Assembly (NCBI GenBank): GCA_903848645.1
Contig: CAINGU010000060.1
Location: forward strand, 1 to 64,000
Reading direction: 5' to 3'
Source of the DNA: an uncultured cyanobacterium
Lineage (GTDB): Bacteria > Cyanobacteriota > Cyanobacteriia > Cyanobacteriales > Nostocaceae
DNA: 64,000 nt
Shown: positions 27,777 to 37,075 of the stretch, piece by piece
How positions within the stretch are numbered: the stretch's first letter is position 1
How the letters are laid out: each line of letters starts with the position of its first letter
Made by a program: the position numbers and the translations under genes
The notes under the pieces: model-generated
Seen by the model: the letters and a program-made list of their open reading frames with translations, nothing else
Database searches by the model: none
What the model was told of the DNA's origin: nothing

Positions 27777-28559
27777 TTAAAATTCCACAATTACTGGGGT
27801 ATGATCACTTGGTTGAACTAACTTCCGGGGTTCAATATCAATAGTGCAACTTTGAGCGCGTTCATACAAACGTGGTGTAAGATAATGATGATCTATACGC
27901 CAACCTAAATTACGCTTAAAAGCAGCAGTTCGATAATCCCACCAACTGTAATTTTCCCCTTCGCTGTTAAACTTACGAAAAGCATCTGCAAAACCTAAAC
28001 TGAGAATATTTTGCAAAGCTTGACGTTCTAGCGGAGATGCCATAATGTGATTATCTATCTTGACCTTATCATTAATATCTATATCTTCTAAGGCAATATT
28101 AAAATCACCACACATAGAAATGTCAGGATTTGATAATAATAACGTCTGTAAATATTCTTCCAGTATTTTTAACCAGCCTAACTTATATTCATACTTTTCG
28201 CTACCAATAGCTGAACCATTGGGAACATAAAGATTAACAATTCTGACTCCCTCAATTATACCTGAAATTACCCGTTTTTGTTCATCCCATTCAGATGCTA
28301 ACTCCGGTAAAATAGCACCAAAACCCACATTCACATCTGTCAAAGGTTGACGACTAATCAAAGCCACACCATTATAAGATTTTTGTCCAGAAATATATGG
28401 ATAATAGCCTAAATTTTCAAACGCGAGACTAGGAAAGTCCTTGTCTATAACTTTGGTTTCTTGTAAACACAAAACATCAACAGGATTTTCCGTTAACCAA
28501 TTGATAACCTGTTCTAAACGTGTCCGAACAGAATTCACATTCCAAGTAGCAACTTTCAT
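27777..28559 (-). CDS. xthA: Exodeoxyribonuclease III
   Basis: A 260-aa AP endonuclease/3'-exonuclease of base-excision repair (EEP fold). Visible motifs: MKVATWNVNSVR at the start, CLQETK with the metal-binding Glu, GDFNIA with the active-site Asp-Asn, and the terminal SDHTPV with the catalytic Asp-His pair. Length is normal for the family. Apparently monocistronic. Confidence 0.95.
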   Translation of the reverse strand: MKVATWNVNSVRTRLEQVINWLTENPVDVLCLQETKVIDKDFPSLAFENLGYYPYISGQKSYNGVALISRQPLTDVNVGFGAILPELASEWDEQKRVISGIIEGVRIVNLYVPNGSAIGSEKYEYKLGWLKILEEYLQTLLLSNPDISMCGDFNIALEDIDINDKVKIDNHIMASPLERQALQNILSLGFADAFRKFNSEGENYSWWDYRTAAFKRNLGWRIDHHYLTPRLYERAQSCTIDIEPRKLVQPSDHTPVIVEF

Positions 28560-28936
28560 GAGTTAATTATCAAAACGACGGTAAAATAACGGTAAAGTAA
28601 TTGTCTCATAAAAATTGGATATTTATGATCCCTAAGATAGATGAATAAGGTTTATACTGGTTTATAGTTTAATAATGTTCTCATGAGTTTTTATTGTTTG
28701 ATAGAAAAAATCAATTTGTAGAAATATCTTAAAAGTCGGTTAATTTAGCATTTATTGATAGTTTTTCACCACTAATTTCTCCAAATTGGAGAATTGCGAA
28801 TGGGGGTAATCAAAAACTACAAAAAATGAACGCTATCAAATCAAGCATAAAACTAGAAGTTTGAATTGTTTAATGGTCATGCTGGGATTAATTCTAACAT
28901 TGCCCATATTTAATTTTTTTTAAGGAGGACATTGGT
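28560..28936. other. Intergenic region between xthA and the zinc-ribbon gene
   Basis: About 375 AT-rich bases without a gene. It holds a perfect palindrome at 28778-28792 and, at its end, a strong Shine-Dalgarno (AAGGAGG at 28922-28928) for the 28937 start. A partial relative of the palindrome (TCTCCAAATTGGA) occurs near 61933. No RNA gene was recognised. Confidence 0.5.
28778..28792. promoter_or_regulatory. Palindrome TCTCCAAATTGGAGA
   Basis: A perfect 7-1-7 inverted repeat, about 145 bases upstream of the zinc-ribbon gene. Its compact symmetry fits a protein-binding site better than a terminator. No known cyanobacterial consensus matched; a low-confidence operator. Confidence 0.3.
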
Positions 28937-29143
28937 ATGAGTATCATAGTTAACACCTGCCCATGCTGTGGTGGTTCGATTCTGCGTCATGTCCGTCATC
29001 ATGAGGTTTATTGGTTTTGTCTTTCCTGTCGACAGGAAGTACCAGTTTTAAATATAAATAGTGTATCTAATACAACACAAAAGGAGTTAGAAGTCAGAAG
29101 TCAGGAGTCAGGAGTTAGAAAGAAAAGCATGACTGGAGTGTAG
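28937..29143 (+). CDS. Small zinc-ribbon protein with STRR-encoded tail
   Basis: 68 aa with a strong ribosome-binding site. CPCCGG (residues 8-13) and CLSCRQ (30-35) give two CxxC knuckles, with His-rich RHVRHHEVYW between, a likely zinc ribbon. Residues ~50-62 (ELEVRSQESGVRK) are encoded by GAGTCAG-type heptamers and are probably not part of the fold. Function unknown; the zinc ribbon could bind nucleic acid or protein. Confidence 0.65.
   Translation: MSIIVNTCPCCGGSILRHVRHHEVYWFCLSCRQEVPVLNINSVSNTTQKELEVRSQESGVRKKSMTGV
29092..29119. repeat. GTCAGAA/GAGTCAG heptamer repeat
   Basis: About four imperfect copies (GTCAGAA, GTCAGGA, GTCAGGA, GTTAGAA) forming the 3' end of the small zinc-ribbon gene. 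The family is shared with 26213-26241 and 31008-31027. Confidence 0.7.
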
Positions 29144-29315
29144 GTTAATTATAATTAACCTAATCTGTTTAAAGAGAAGTCCCGTCTCCACAACAGAAAA
29201 TTCAGGTAAAATCGGATATTAATAATTTTCAATACAAAATATATCCCGCCATCATTAAACATGGTATAAAAGCGTATTTAATTGATGCGGATAGTGTGGT
29301 ATAAACTATACTCTT

Positions 29316-29334
29316 GGGCGCATATCCTGCGCCT
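29316..29334. repeat. Degenerate GGGCGCAGG palindrome
   Basis: GGGCGCA-TAT-CCTGCGCC followed by TCTACT. It resembles the perfect copies at 6466, 49460 and 55714, with a disrupted centre. It lies 27 bases before the alcohol dehydrogenase start. Confidence 0.5.
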
Positions 29335-29361
29335 CTACTTTTTATTTATGGGTGAAAAGCT

Positions 29362-30384
29362 TTGTTAGCAGCACTACTCTACGGACAAGAGGATTTACGC
29401 CTAGAACAAGTTCCTGACCCCACTCCCCAAGCCGGCGAGGTGGTGATTCAGGTAGAAGCAGCCACTACTTGTGGGACAGATTTGAAGGTGTGGCGACGTG
29501 GTGGCCATGCTAAAATGTTGACACCTCCCACACTGTTTGGTCATGAAGGTGCGGGGCGGATTGTTGCTGTCGGTACTGGGGTGACTAATTGGCGGGTCGG
29601 AGATCGCGTAGTGGCCAATAATTCTGCGCCCTGCATGAGATGTTTCTTTTGTCAACGTCAACAATATTCTTTATGTCCCCATTTGACGTGGAATAATGGC
29701 ACATTTGCGGAATATCTGCAAATTCCCGCATCCATTGTTCAGCATAATTTATTACCAGTTCCCGATCAATTGCCCTCAGTATTAGCCGCCATGACTGAAC
29801 CGCTGGCTTGTGTATTGCATGGTATCGCCCGTTCCGGTGTCAAACCCCATGACCGAGTAGTTATTTTGGGTGATGGCGCAATTGGCTTGATGTTTGTGGC
29901 AGTATTAGCGGAATATACTGAGGTGATATTGTGGGGTGGGAATAATCAACGCTTAGAAATTGGTGCAAAGCTGGGTGCAGCAAAGACTTTTAATTATCAT
30001 CAAGTTACGGATATTGCCAACACAGTCAAGGAATTAACTGCTGGTTGGGGTGCAGATGTAGTCATAGAAGCTACTGGTGTACCGAGTGTGTGGGAAACAG
30101 CGATCGCTTGTGGTCGTCCTGGTGCAACTATCAATTTATTTGGTGGTTGTCCAAGAGATACCACAATTACCGTCAATACCGAACAACTGCATTATAGTGA
30201 ACTTACCCTCAAAGGCGTATTTCATAATACACCAGAATATGTGAAAGCAGCTTTATCACTCATCGCTAGTGGTACAATTCCTTTTGACTTACTCATTAGT
30301 GAGCAGCGGCCTTTACAGGATCTAGAACAGGTATTTATGGATATGAAGGCGCGTAAAGTCATTAAAGTAGCGATGTATAACTAA
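29362..30384 (+). CDS. Zinc-dependent alcohol dehydrogenase (MDR family)
   Basis: 340 aa. Catalytic zinc residues C37 and the H61-E62 pair (GHEGAG); structural zinc cysteines C91, C94, C97 and C105; Rossmann motif VVILGDGAIGLMF. The family oxidises alcohols or polyols (threonine or sorbitol dehydrogenase-like) with NAD(P); the substrate is not evident. The start is taken as TTG 29362, because the nearby ATG (29348) and GTG (29352) are out of frame. The next gene starts 5 bases after its stop, suggesting an operon. Confidence 0.88.
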   Translation: MLAALLYGQEDLRLEQVPDPTPQAGEVVIQVEAATTCGTDLKVWRRGGHAKMLTPPTLFGHEGAGRIVAVGTGVTNWRVGDRVVANNSAPCMRCFFCQRQQYSLCPHLTWNNGTFAEYLQIPASIVQHNLLPVPDQLPSVLAAMTEPLACVLHGIARSGVKPHDRVVILGDGAIGLMFVAVLAEYTEVILWGGNNQRLEIGAKLGAAKTFNYHQVTDIANTVKELTAGWGADVVIEATGVPSVWETAIACGRPGATINLFGGCPRDTTITVNTEQLHYSELTLKGVFHNTPEYVKAALSLIASGTIPFDLLISEQRPLQDLEQVFMDMKARKVIKVAMYN

Positions 30385-30388
30385 AAAA

Positions 30389-31000
30389 ATGCTCAAACAA
30401 TCTTTATTCAAGTTATTGATTTTATCTTGCTCCCTTGTACCTTCGCTATCCGCAGAAATACTGCTAAATTCTCCCGTCCAAGCTTTACCAGGAGAAACCA
30501 CAGAAGATGTAACCGCATGGATTAAAGCACATCCAACTCTACAGCCAAAACAGGGAGAACGATTATTTGTCAGTAAAAGTGATACAGCGGCTCAAAGATT
30601 TACCTTCCAAGCCTCCGTATTACCTCCCGGTAAAGTGACATTTACCAAAGACCGCAATAAAATTCGCACTGAGCGGATGACTATGTTTGATGCTGTCAAC
30701 GGCATCACATTAAAACGCCTAGAAGAATCTTTGCGGGTAATTTATAATACAGATGTGTATCAAGATTATAATGATGCTCAAATCGTGTACCAATATCCTA
30801 ACCAAAGTGCTATTAATACAGCCAGACTAGCAAAAACACCGATTCGGGAAGCCTTACAGGGAGAATTGCGAGTCGGAGATCGTTATGCTTATTGGGTAGA
30901 AATTGCTCAACCCAGAACAGGTAAAGCCATTACTGGTAAAATCACGGTTCTACTCAAAGCCGATTTAGATAAATTGGAAACAGAATTAAGAACCCGTTAA
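30389..31000 (+). CDS. Exported hypothetical protein
   Basis: 203 aa with an N-terminal signal peptide (MLKQSLFKLLILSCSLVPSL, probable cleavage around residue 22-33). The mature part is mixed alpha/beta with no recognised domain; it ends in charged KADLDKLETELRTR. Probably periplasmic. Follows the dehydrogenase by 5 bases. Confidence 0.65.
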   Translation: MLKQSLFKLLILSCSLVPSLSAEILLNSPVQALPGETTEDVTAWIKAHPTLQPKQGERLFVSKSDTAAQRFTFQASVLPPGKVTFTKDRNKIRTERMTMFDAVNGITLKRLEESLRVIYNTDVYQDYNDAQIVYQYPNQSAINTARLAKTPIREALQGELRVGDRYAYWVEIAQPRTGKAITGKITVLLKADLDKLETELRTR

Positions 31001-31007
31001 TTTATAG

Positions 31008-31027
31008 GAGGAGTCAGGAGTCAGGAG
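31008..31027. repeat. GAGTCAG heptamer repeat
   Basis: AGGAGTCAGGAGTCAGGAG, nearly three copies, between the exported-protein gene and the convergent minus-strand gene. Confidence 0.7.
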
Positions 31028-31092
31028 AAGAAAGAAGAAGTTTCATTATTAATTGATGTCTTAATCACCTTCACTCCTCCTATATTTCTCAA

Positions 31093-31434
31093 TCATAAAG
31101 TTTGCCATGTTCCAGAAAAAATACTTTCAGCCGCCAAAGAAATACGGACTAAATCCTCATTAAGTAGAGGTGGCCAGTCTACACCAGCTTTTCGCCCCAC
31201 TGCAAAAAGTTTTTGCCCCTTTACAGCCAACTGATATAAAGCAAAAGCCAGTTCTCTGTCTAAGCTGGGTGCAGCTTTCAAAGCTTCAAATACCACCTTC
31301 AAAGCTAATAGGGTGGAAGTAACTTGACCAGGAACAGGGGGTTTACCTTGTTGTAAACGACTTAACAGAGTATCTGGATTATCTGGGTTGCTTGTCTGGT
31401 CTACAAGTAGTTTCCGTGCTATTTCGTAGTTCAT
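31093..31434 (-). CDS. Conserved hypothetical protein
   Basis: 113 aa from the preferred start M at 31434 (MNYEIARKLL); a longer frame to 31479 adds 15 residues with a poor composition. Helical: LLSRLQQGKPPVPGQVTSTLLALKVVFEALK, then FALYQLAVKGQKLF. No membrane segment or catalytic motif. Similar-looking proteins in cyanobacteria are sometimes labelled dethiobiotin synthase, but no P-loop is present here, so that name is not supported. Confidence 0.65.
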   Translation of the reverse strand: MNYEIARKLLVDQTSNPDNPDTLLSRLQQGKPPVPGQVTSTLLALKVVFEALKAAPSLDRELAFALYQLAVKGQKLFAVGRKAGVDWPPLLNEDLVRISLAAESIFSGTWQTL

Positions 31435-31618
31435 ACTTCTAACTAGTTTCCATTTTGTGTAAAAGTTACACTTAATCAATATATTAGAAGCATCTAGCCC
31501 AGGAAGGTTGCAATTTTTCCAAAAAAAGGGTAATAGGTAACAGTAAATAGTTTATTTTCCTGATTTTGCTGTTTAATTTGGGAAAAAACTCAGTATCAAT
31601 CCCCTATTCTCTAACTCT

Positions 31619-31816
31619 ATGATTATTACCTTAATAGTAGCTTGGATAGTTTTTATCATTCTCTGGAAGTTAATCAAAACCACGATTAAAACCGCCATGA
31701 TCTGCGCGGCTATAGTTGTGTTATTATACTTTGGCTTCGGTATTACTCCCCAAGATATTTGGCATCAATTTACCCAGCTTGCTCAAACCTTCTCGCAAAC
31801 ACCAGCAAGGAAGTAG
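31619..31816 (+). CDS. Small membrane protein
   Basis: 65 aa. Two hydrophobic helices (about 2-16 and 23-43) separated by a basic turn (KLIKTTIKT), then a short amphipathic tail (DIWHQFTQLAQTFSQTP). Unnamed; probably resident in the thylakoid or plasma membrane. Confidence 0.6.
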   Translation: MIITLIVAWIVFIILWKLIKTTIKTAMICAAIVVLLYFGFGITPQDIWHQFTQLAQTFSQTPARK

Positions 31817-31945
31817 GGAGCAGGGGGCAGGGGGTTAATTAACAGTAGCTGAAAAGCTAACAATTACTACCAATTACTCACTATTATCCCAGCCAAAGTC
31901 ATCTGCTATTGTGACTATATTGGGATTTTGTTGTAAAATACCTTC

Positions 31946-33112
31946 ATGCTACTAGGATTCAAGACAGAACTAAAGGTAAGCAAGCAACAAAGACTACTAC
32001 TAGCACAACACGCAGGAATAGCCAGACACTCTTGGAATCAAGGATTAGCACTTTGTCAACAGGTAATAATACATAATCGGACAAACCCTGACGATAAAAT
32101 TAAATTTCCCACAGCCATAGACTTACATAAATGGTTAGTAGCAGCAGTTAAATCTACCCATCCTTGGTATTATGAAGTATCTAAATGCGCTCCTCAATAC
32201 GCATTAAGACATTTATCAGATGCCTTTAAATCTTTTTTCAAGAAAGTTAAAGGGTTTCCTAACTTCAAAAAAAAAGGTAGACATGATTCTTTTACAATAG
32301 AAGGTGCAATTCACATTGACGAGAAGAAGGTAAGAGTTCCTATAATTGGATGGTTAAAAACTTATGAGCTTTTACCTTTTGGATATAAACCGAAATCAGT
32401 CACAATTAGCAAACAAGCTGACAGATGGTTTATCTCTTGGAAAATAGAACTAGAAACCAATGAAACTCCTAAAAAACAAGAGTTTGTCGGAGTTGACTTA
32501 GGAATAAATCATCTAGCAATATTATCAACTGGAGAAATATTTGATGGCGCAAAAAGTTATAAGAGATATGAGTTTAAACTAGCAAGAATGCAATACTTGA
32601 ATCGGCATAAACAAGTCGGTTCTAATAATTATAGAAAAGCCCAAATCCAAATAGCGAGACTACACCAAAAAATAGCTAATATCAGGAAAGATACATTACA
32701 CAAAATCACTACTTATATCAGCAAAAACCACGCGGTGATAGGGATAGAAGATTTGAATGTATCAGGAATGTTAGCTAATGGTAAGTTGTCTAAAGCTATA
32801 GCTGACATGGGTTTTTATGAGTTCCGTCGGCAGTTAGAATACAAAACTCAACTTTATGGTAGCAAGTTAGTCATTGTGGATAGATTTTATCCCAGTAGTA
32901 AAACTTGTTCTAGTTGTGGTGAGAAAAAATCATCTCTGTCACTGTCTCAACGAGTATTTACCTGTGAGATATGCGGTTTTGAATGTGATAGAGATGTAAA
33001 TGCTGCGATTAACTTAGAAAAAGAAGCGGTCAGGTTGACCGTGTTAGCCTGTGGACTAGATAGTGCCGACACTTCTAGGATGAACCAGGAAGAAAAAGCT
33101 GGCTCTTATTAG
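31946..33112 (+). mobile_element. tnpB: Solitary TnpB (IS200/IS605 family RNA-guided nuclease gene)
   Basis: A full-length 388-aa TnpB. RuvC residues D184 (GVDLGIN), E268 (GIEDLNVSG) and D350 (CDRDVNAAIN) are all present, as is the zinc finger (C321, C324, C340, C343). TnpB cuts DNA guided by an omega-RNA whose scaffold usually overlaps the 3' end of the gene and element. No tnpA transposase is adjacent, so it is either a non-autonomous element or a retained stand-alone nuclease. Candidate element ends: a hairpin TAGCT-GAAA-AGCTA at 31846-31859, and AAAAAGCT/AGCTTTTT pairing at 33093-33128. Confidence 0.93.
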
Positions 33113-33168
33113 CATTAGTTAGCTTTTTTGGATCGGCAAAAAGAATTTTTCCAATCACCAATCACCAA

Positions 33169-33669
33169 TTACCCAACTTTCCCAGATCCTGAAATCTTCG
33201 CCAAAGCATCTTGAACCGCTGGTGGTAACTGCCGCATAATTTTCCCCTTTTCCCGATCTAAAGCCACTAACGTCACCTGAGCAGTAATATATAAATCCTG
33301 AGTATCAGGAGCAATAATTTTATAATCCCAGTTCATTCGCACTCCTGTTACCTCAGCCATGCGTGTTCTTACTAGGACTGACATCCCTAACTTAACCGAC
33401 CGATGATAACGAATTGACAATTCCACCACAGGCAAATCACAACCTAAAGCCACTAAATCAGCGAATTCAATGCCAATAGAGCGCAAACATTCTACTCGTG
33501 CTTCCTCCATCCAAGTTACATAAGTGCCGTGCCAAACAATACCTGCATAGTCCGTGTGGTGAGGTTGCGCCCTAACTGGATATTCAAACCAATTTTCAAA
33601 TGCAACATTAGTGACACTCTCAATGGCGCTAGTTGGTGGTAGTTGGGGTTGATTTGTATCTTCAGACAT
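33169..33669 (-). CDS. Hotdog-fold acyl-CoA thioesterase
   Basis: 166 aa. The motif HTDYAGIVWHGTYVTWMEEAR is the 4-hydroxybenzoyl-CoA thioesterase/YbgC active-site helix with the catalytic Asp. Cyanobacteria use a related enzyme on 1,4-dihydroxy-2-naphthoyl-CoA in phylloquinone synthesis; which substrate applies here cannot be told. Soluble. Confidence 0.85.
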   Translation of the reverse strand: MSEDTNQPQLPPTSAIESVTNVAFENWFEYPVRAQPHHTDYAGIVWHGTYVTWMEEARVECLRSIGIEFADLVALGCDLPVVELSIRYHRSVKLGMSVLVRTRMAEVTGVRMNWDYKIIAPDTQDLYITAQVTLVALDREKGKIMRQLPPAVQDALAKISGSGKVG

Positions 33670-33843
33670 ATTAATAATTTTTTGAGTAACAGACTAGTAA
33701 AAAACCGATAAAACTTTGTAAATTAGATATTCGTAAACCATTCCTAATTCTACCAGATTATCAAGACGTTGCACAAAACGCCCATGATTCCCAAAATTTG
33801 AGCAATACTGGTACAAGAAGCAAGATAAACAGAACTTACAAAA

Positions 33844-35316
33844 ATGACGATTCAACCTACAAATACAGCATTATTAGATTGGACTGGGGATACTTTAGCC
33901 GTTGGTTTATTTGAAGACGCAGTCGAGTTAACGGGTGATCTTGCCAGCTTAAATAATAAATGTGCGGGAATTGTCCAAGAAATAATTGCCGAAGAAGAAT
34001 TTACAGGTAAGGCAAATAGCACCATCGTCATGCGCTTAGGTGCTACCCATGGCGTGCGGAAGCTGATTTTGGTGGGTTTGGGGAAACTAGACGCGCTAAA
34101 ATTGGAAAATTTACGCCGGGTTGCGGCTACTGTAGCCCGAACCGCTAAAAAGCAAAAAACCAAAACCCTGGGAATTAGTTTACCACTGTGGAACAATGAC
34201 CCAGCCGCCACAGCCCAAGCATTGACTGAAGGCATAGAACTAGCACTTTACCAAGATATTCGCTTTAAATCTGAGCCAGAAGATAAAAATCCCCAGATCG
34301 AAACCATTGATTTACTCGGTTTAGCTGGACAAGAAGCCGCTATTGCCCGCGCCAATCAAATTGTTTCCGGTGTAATTTTAGCTAGACAGTTAGTAGCAGC
34401 CCCAGCTAACGCCGTTACACCAATCACTATGGCAGAAACTGCCCAAGCGATCGCTCATGAACATGGGTTAGAACTGGAAATTCTCGAACAGGAAGAATGC
34501 GAAAAACTCGGCATGGGGGCATTTTTAGGAGTTGCCCAAGCTTCCGAATTACCACCTAAATTCATTCATCTTACCTACAAACCAGCCACCACACCGAGAC
34601 GGAAACTGGCAATTATTGGTAAGGGTTTAACCTTTGATTCTGGTGGTTTGAACATTAAAGGCGCTGGTAGCGGCATTGAAACCATGAAAATTGACATGGG
34701 TGGTGCAGCCGCAACTTTAGGCGCTGCTAAAGCTATCGGCCAATTAAAACCAGATGTAGAGGTTCACTTTATCTCCGCAGTCACCGAAAACATGATTAGC
34801 GGTCGCGCTATGCACCCAGGAGACATCTTAACCGCATCAAATGGCAAAACAATCGAAGTTAACAATACCGATGCTGAAGGGCGGTTAACCTTGGCTGATG
34901 CCTTGGTCTATGCTGATAAATTGGGTGTGGAAGCGATCATTGATTTAGCTACCCTTACAGGTGCTTGTGTGGTAGCGTTGGGTGAAGATATCGCTGGTTT
35001 ATTTACACCAGATGACGCTGTGGCTTCCCAACTGCAAACAGCCGCAGACAATGCCGGTGAGAAAATTTGGCGGCTACCTATGGAAGACAAATATTTTGAC
35101 GGGTTGAAATCGGGTATTGCCGACATGAAAAATACAGGGCCCCGTTATGGCGGTTCTATTACTGCGGCTTTGTTCCTCAAACAGTTTGTTAAGGATACCC
35201 CTTGGGCGCATTTAGATATTGCAGGCCCTGTATGGGCTGACAAGGAAAATGGCTACAACGGTGCAGGGGCAACTGGTTTTGGTGTGAGAACCTTAGTTAA
35301 TTGGGTGTTGAGTTAG
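33844..35316 (+). CDS. pepA: Leucyl aminopeptidase
   Basis: A 490-aa M17 cytosolic aminopeptidase. The C-terminal catalytic domain holds the dimetal motif [14 protein letters not shown] (Lys, Asp), KIDMGGAA and the family signature [15 protein letters not shown]. The N-terminal domain begins [17 protein letters not shown]. Length is normal. It ends at the 15-bp hairpin shared with the convergent MATE gene. Confidence 0.95.
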   Translation: MTIQPTNTALLDWTGDTLAVGLFEDAVELTGDLASLNNKCAGIVQEIIAEEEFTGKANSTIVMRLGATHGVRKLILVGLGKLDALKLENLRRVAATVARTAKKQKTKTLGISLPLWNNDPAATAQALTEGIELALYQDIRFKSEPEDKNPQIETIDLLGLAGQEAAIARANQIVSGVILARQLVAAPANAVTPITMAETAQAIAHEHGLELEILEQEECEKLGMGAFLGVAQASELPPKFIHLTYKPATTPRRKLAIIGKGLTFDSGGLNIKGAGSGIETMKIDMGGAAATLGAAKAIGQLKPDVEVHFISAVTENMISGRAMHPGDILTASNGKTIEVNNTDAEGRLTLADALVYADKLGVEAIIDLATLTGACVVALGEDIAGLFTPDDAVASQLQTAADNAGEKIWRLPMEDKYFDGLKSGIADMKNTGPRYGGSITAALFLKQFVKDTPWAHLDIAGPVWADKENGYNGAGATGFGVRTLVNWVLS

Positions 35317-35365
35317 TTTAATTTCACCTCAACAGGGCGCGGTTTCCTCTAATCCAGACAAGACA

Positions 35366-35398
35366 AGATGCCCGACTTCTTCGAGAAGTCGGGCATCT
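35366..35398. terminator. Perfect 15-bp hairpin between convergent genes (copy 2)
   Basis: AGATGCCCGACTTCT and AGAAGTCGGGCATCT with a TCG loop. Compared with the copies at 27736 and 63653 it has a compensatory C-to-G and G-to-C pair change in the stem, which suggests selection on the hairpin. Lies between pepA (+) and the MATE gene (-). Confidence 0.75.
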
Positions 35399-35422
35399 GA
35401 AAAAACAAATGGGAGTCCTATG

Positions 35423-36778
35423 TTAACTGGAAATTAATGGCTGATTTTCTAAACTTTTATCTTTCAATGTTCCGGGTACAGATACACCTAATAAAAGCAT
35501 ATTACTTGTCATATAAGACAATAAAGTAGACCACAATAAATGATTATTATGAAAATACCAAGCTGCAATTAGTAAGGGTATAAAACCCACTACAAAAGAT
35601 AATAATACCGTATTACGTAAAGTTGCCCCTTCCTTTAAGCCAATAAAATAACCTTCTAGCATAAAAGTAATGGCAGTAATTACTAAAATAGGAAGTAACC
35701 AAATGGTATATTGGTTGATATCTTGATTTACTTCTATATGATTGGTTAATAATCCAAATACCTGATCAGGAAAGAAAATAGATGTCCCGGCAAAACCTAA
35801 GGCAATCACCACACTCGTAACTAAAGAAACTATTAATAAAGGGATGATCTGTTGAGTATTACCTTTGCTTTTAAAATTACCTGTCAGGGTTTGCATTGTT
35901 ACCCCTACCCCTTGAATTGTGAACTGACTTAAAAGCGCAATTTGGAGTAATAAACCATTTTGTGCTAACACAGTTGTTCCCATTGTTGCACTTAAATTAG
36001 TAAAAATAGAATAAACAGAAATTAATACTAAAAACCGGATCAAGATATTACCTTTTAAAGCAAAAGTTTCTTTCAAAGCTACCCAATCAAATAATTCCTG
36101 AATAGCTGCTGGTACAGCTTGCCAAGGAATAGTAAAAAACATCCATATTAAACCCACGATTAAAGCTAAATACTGGCTTAATGCTGTTGCTAATCCTGCT
36201 CCTGCACTTGCCCAACCCCATTTAGAAATCATCAAATAATCTAACAATACATTAGAACCATTACCGACAATTGACATTAATAGCATCACCCAATTCATTT
36301 CTCTACCTAAAAACCAACCAAATAAAACAAAATTGAGTAGTACCGCCGGTGCGCCCCAAATTCGCGCATAAAAATATTCAACTCCAGCGGATTCAATATC
36401 TGAAGAACCACTCAAAATCAAAAAACCAATTTTTTGTAAAGGATATTGCAATAAAACAATAATTAAACCCACTATTAAAGCAATTAAACCACTGCGTAAA
36501 CCAGCTAAAACTACTGCTTTATCATCATTTTCACCAACAGCTTGAGCAGTCATAGCATTAGTGCTAGAACGCATGAATTTTAAGACTCGATAAAGATAAT
36601 CAAACAGAATAGTTGCTAAAATTACTCCTGCTAAATGTCGAATATCTGTTAAATGCCCTAAAAAAGCAATATCTACCACACCAGCCAAAGGAACCATCAT
36701 ATTTGCAAGAACACTGATGCTTGCCAGTCGGTAAAATCTGCCTAAAAAATTGTAGTTACTGGGGACTGTAAAACTCAT
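35423..36778 (-). CDS. MATE-family efflux transporter
   Basis: 451 aa with about 12 hydrophobic helices in two halves. It begins RFYRLASISVLANMMVPLAG, followed by VDIAFLGHL, a standard MATE/DinF family start with the conserved Asp. These carriers export organic cations or metabolites with H+ or Na+ exchange; the substrate is unknown. No adjacent regulator. Confidence 0.88.
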   Translation of the reverse strand: MSFTVPSNYNFLGRFYRLASISVLANMMVPLAGVVDIAFLGHLTDIRHLAGVILATILFDYLYRVLKFMRSSTNAMTAQAVGENDDKAVVLAGLRSGLIALIVGLIIVLLQYPLQKIGFLILSGSSDIESAGVEYFYARIWGAPAVLLNFVLFGWFLGREMNWVMLLMSIVGNGSNVLLDYLMISKWGWASAGAGLATALSQYLALIVGLIWMFFTIPWQAVPAAIQELFDWVALKETFALKGNILIRFLVLISVYSIFTNLSATMGTTVLAQNGLLLQIALLSQFTIQGVGVTMQTLTGNFKSKGNTQQIIPLLIVSLVTSVVIALGFAGTSIFFPDQVFGLLTNHIEVNQDINQYTIWLLPILVITAITFMLEGYFIGLKEGATLRNTVLLSFVVGFIPLLIAAWYFHNNHLLWSTLLSYMTSNMLLLGVSVPGTLKDKSLENQPLISS

Positions 36779-37075
36779 GTTGTTATTTCGTCTGCTGTAA
36801 TTCTAGTTTATTATAGTTATTGACAGGCGGAATTTAAGCCCATACTTGTATGTTAAGGGGAAAAAAGCAGAAAAAGCTTTAACCTGAACCGTTTCCTAGC
36901 CCAAGTTAAAATTTATACTTGCTTAATCGAAATATTAATATAATTCAATTAATTTAAGCTCTTATGATTCCCTTAGTTGCAGAAAAAATAGATTTTCTTA
37001 TGCTTTTTTGAGAATTCTGAATTTTTAAGGATGGCAATCTGATAAAATTTGTAAGGTTTCTATAAGCTCTGAGCA

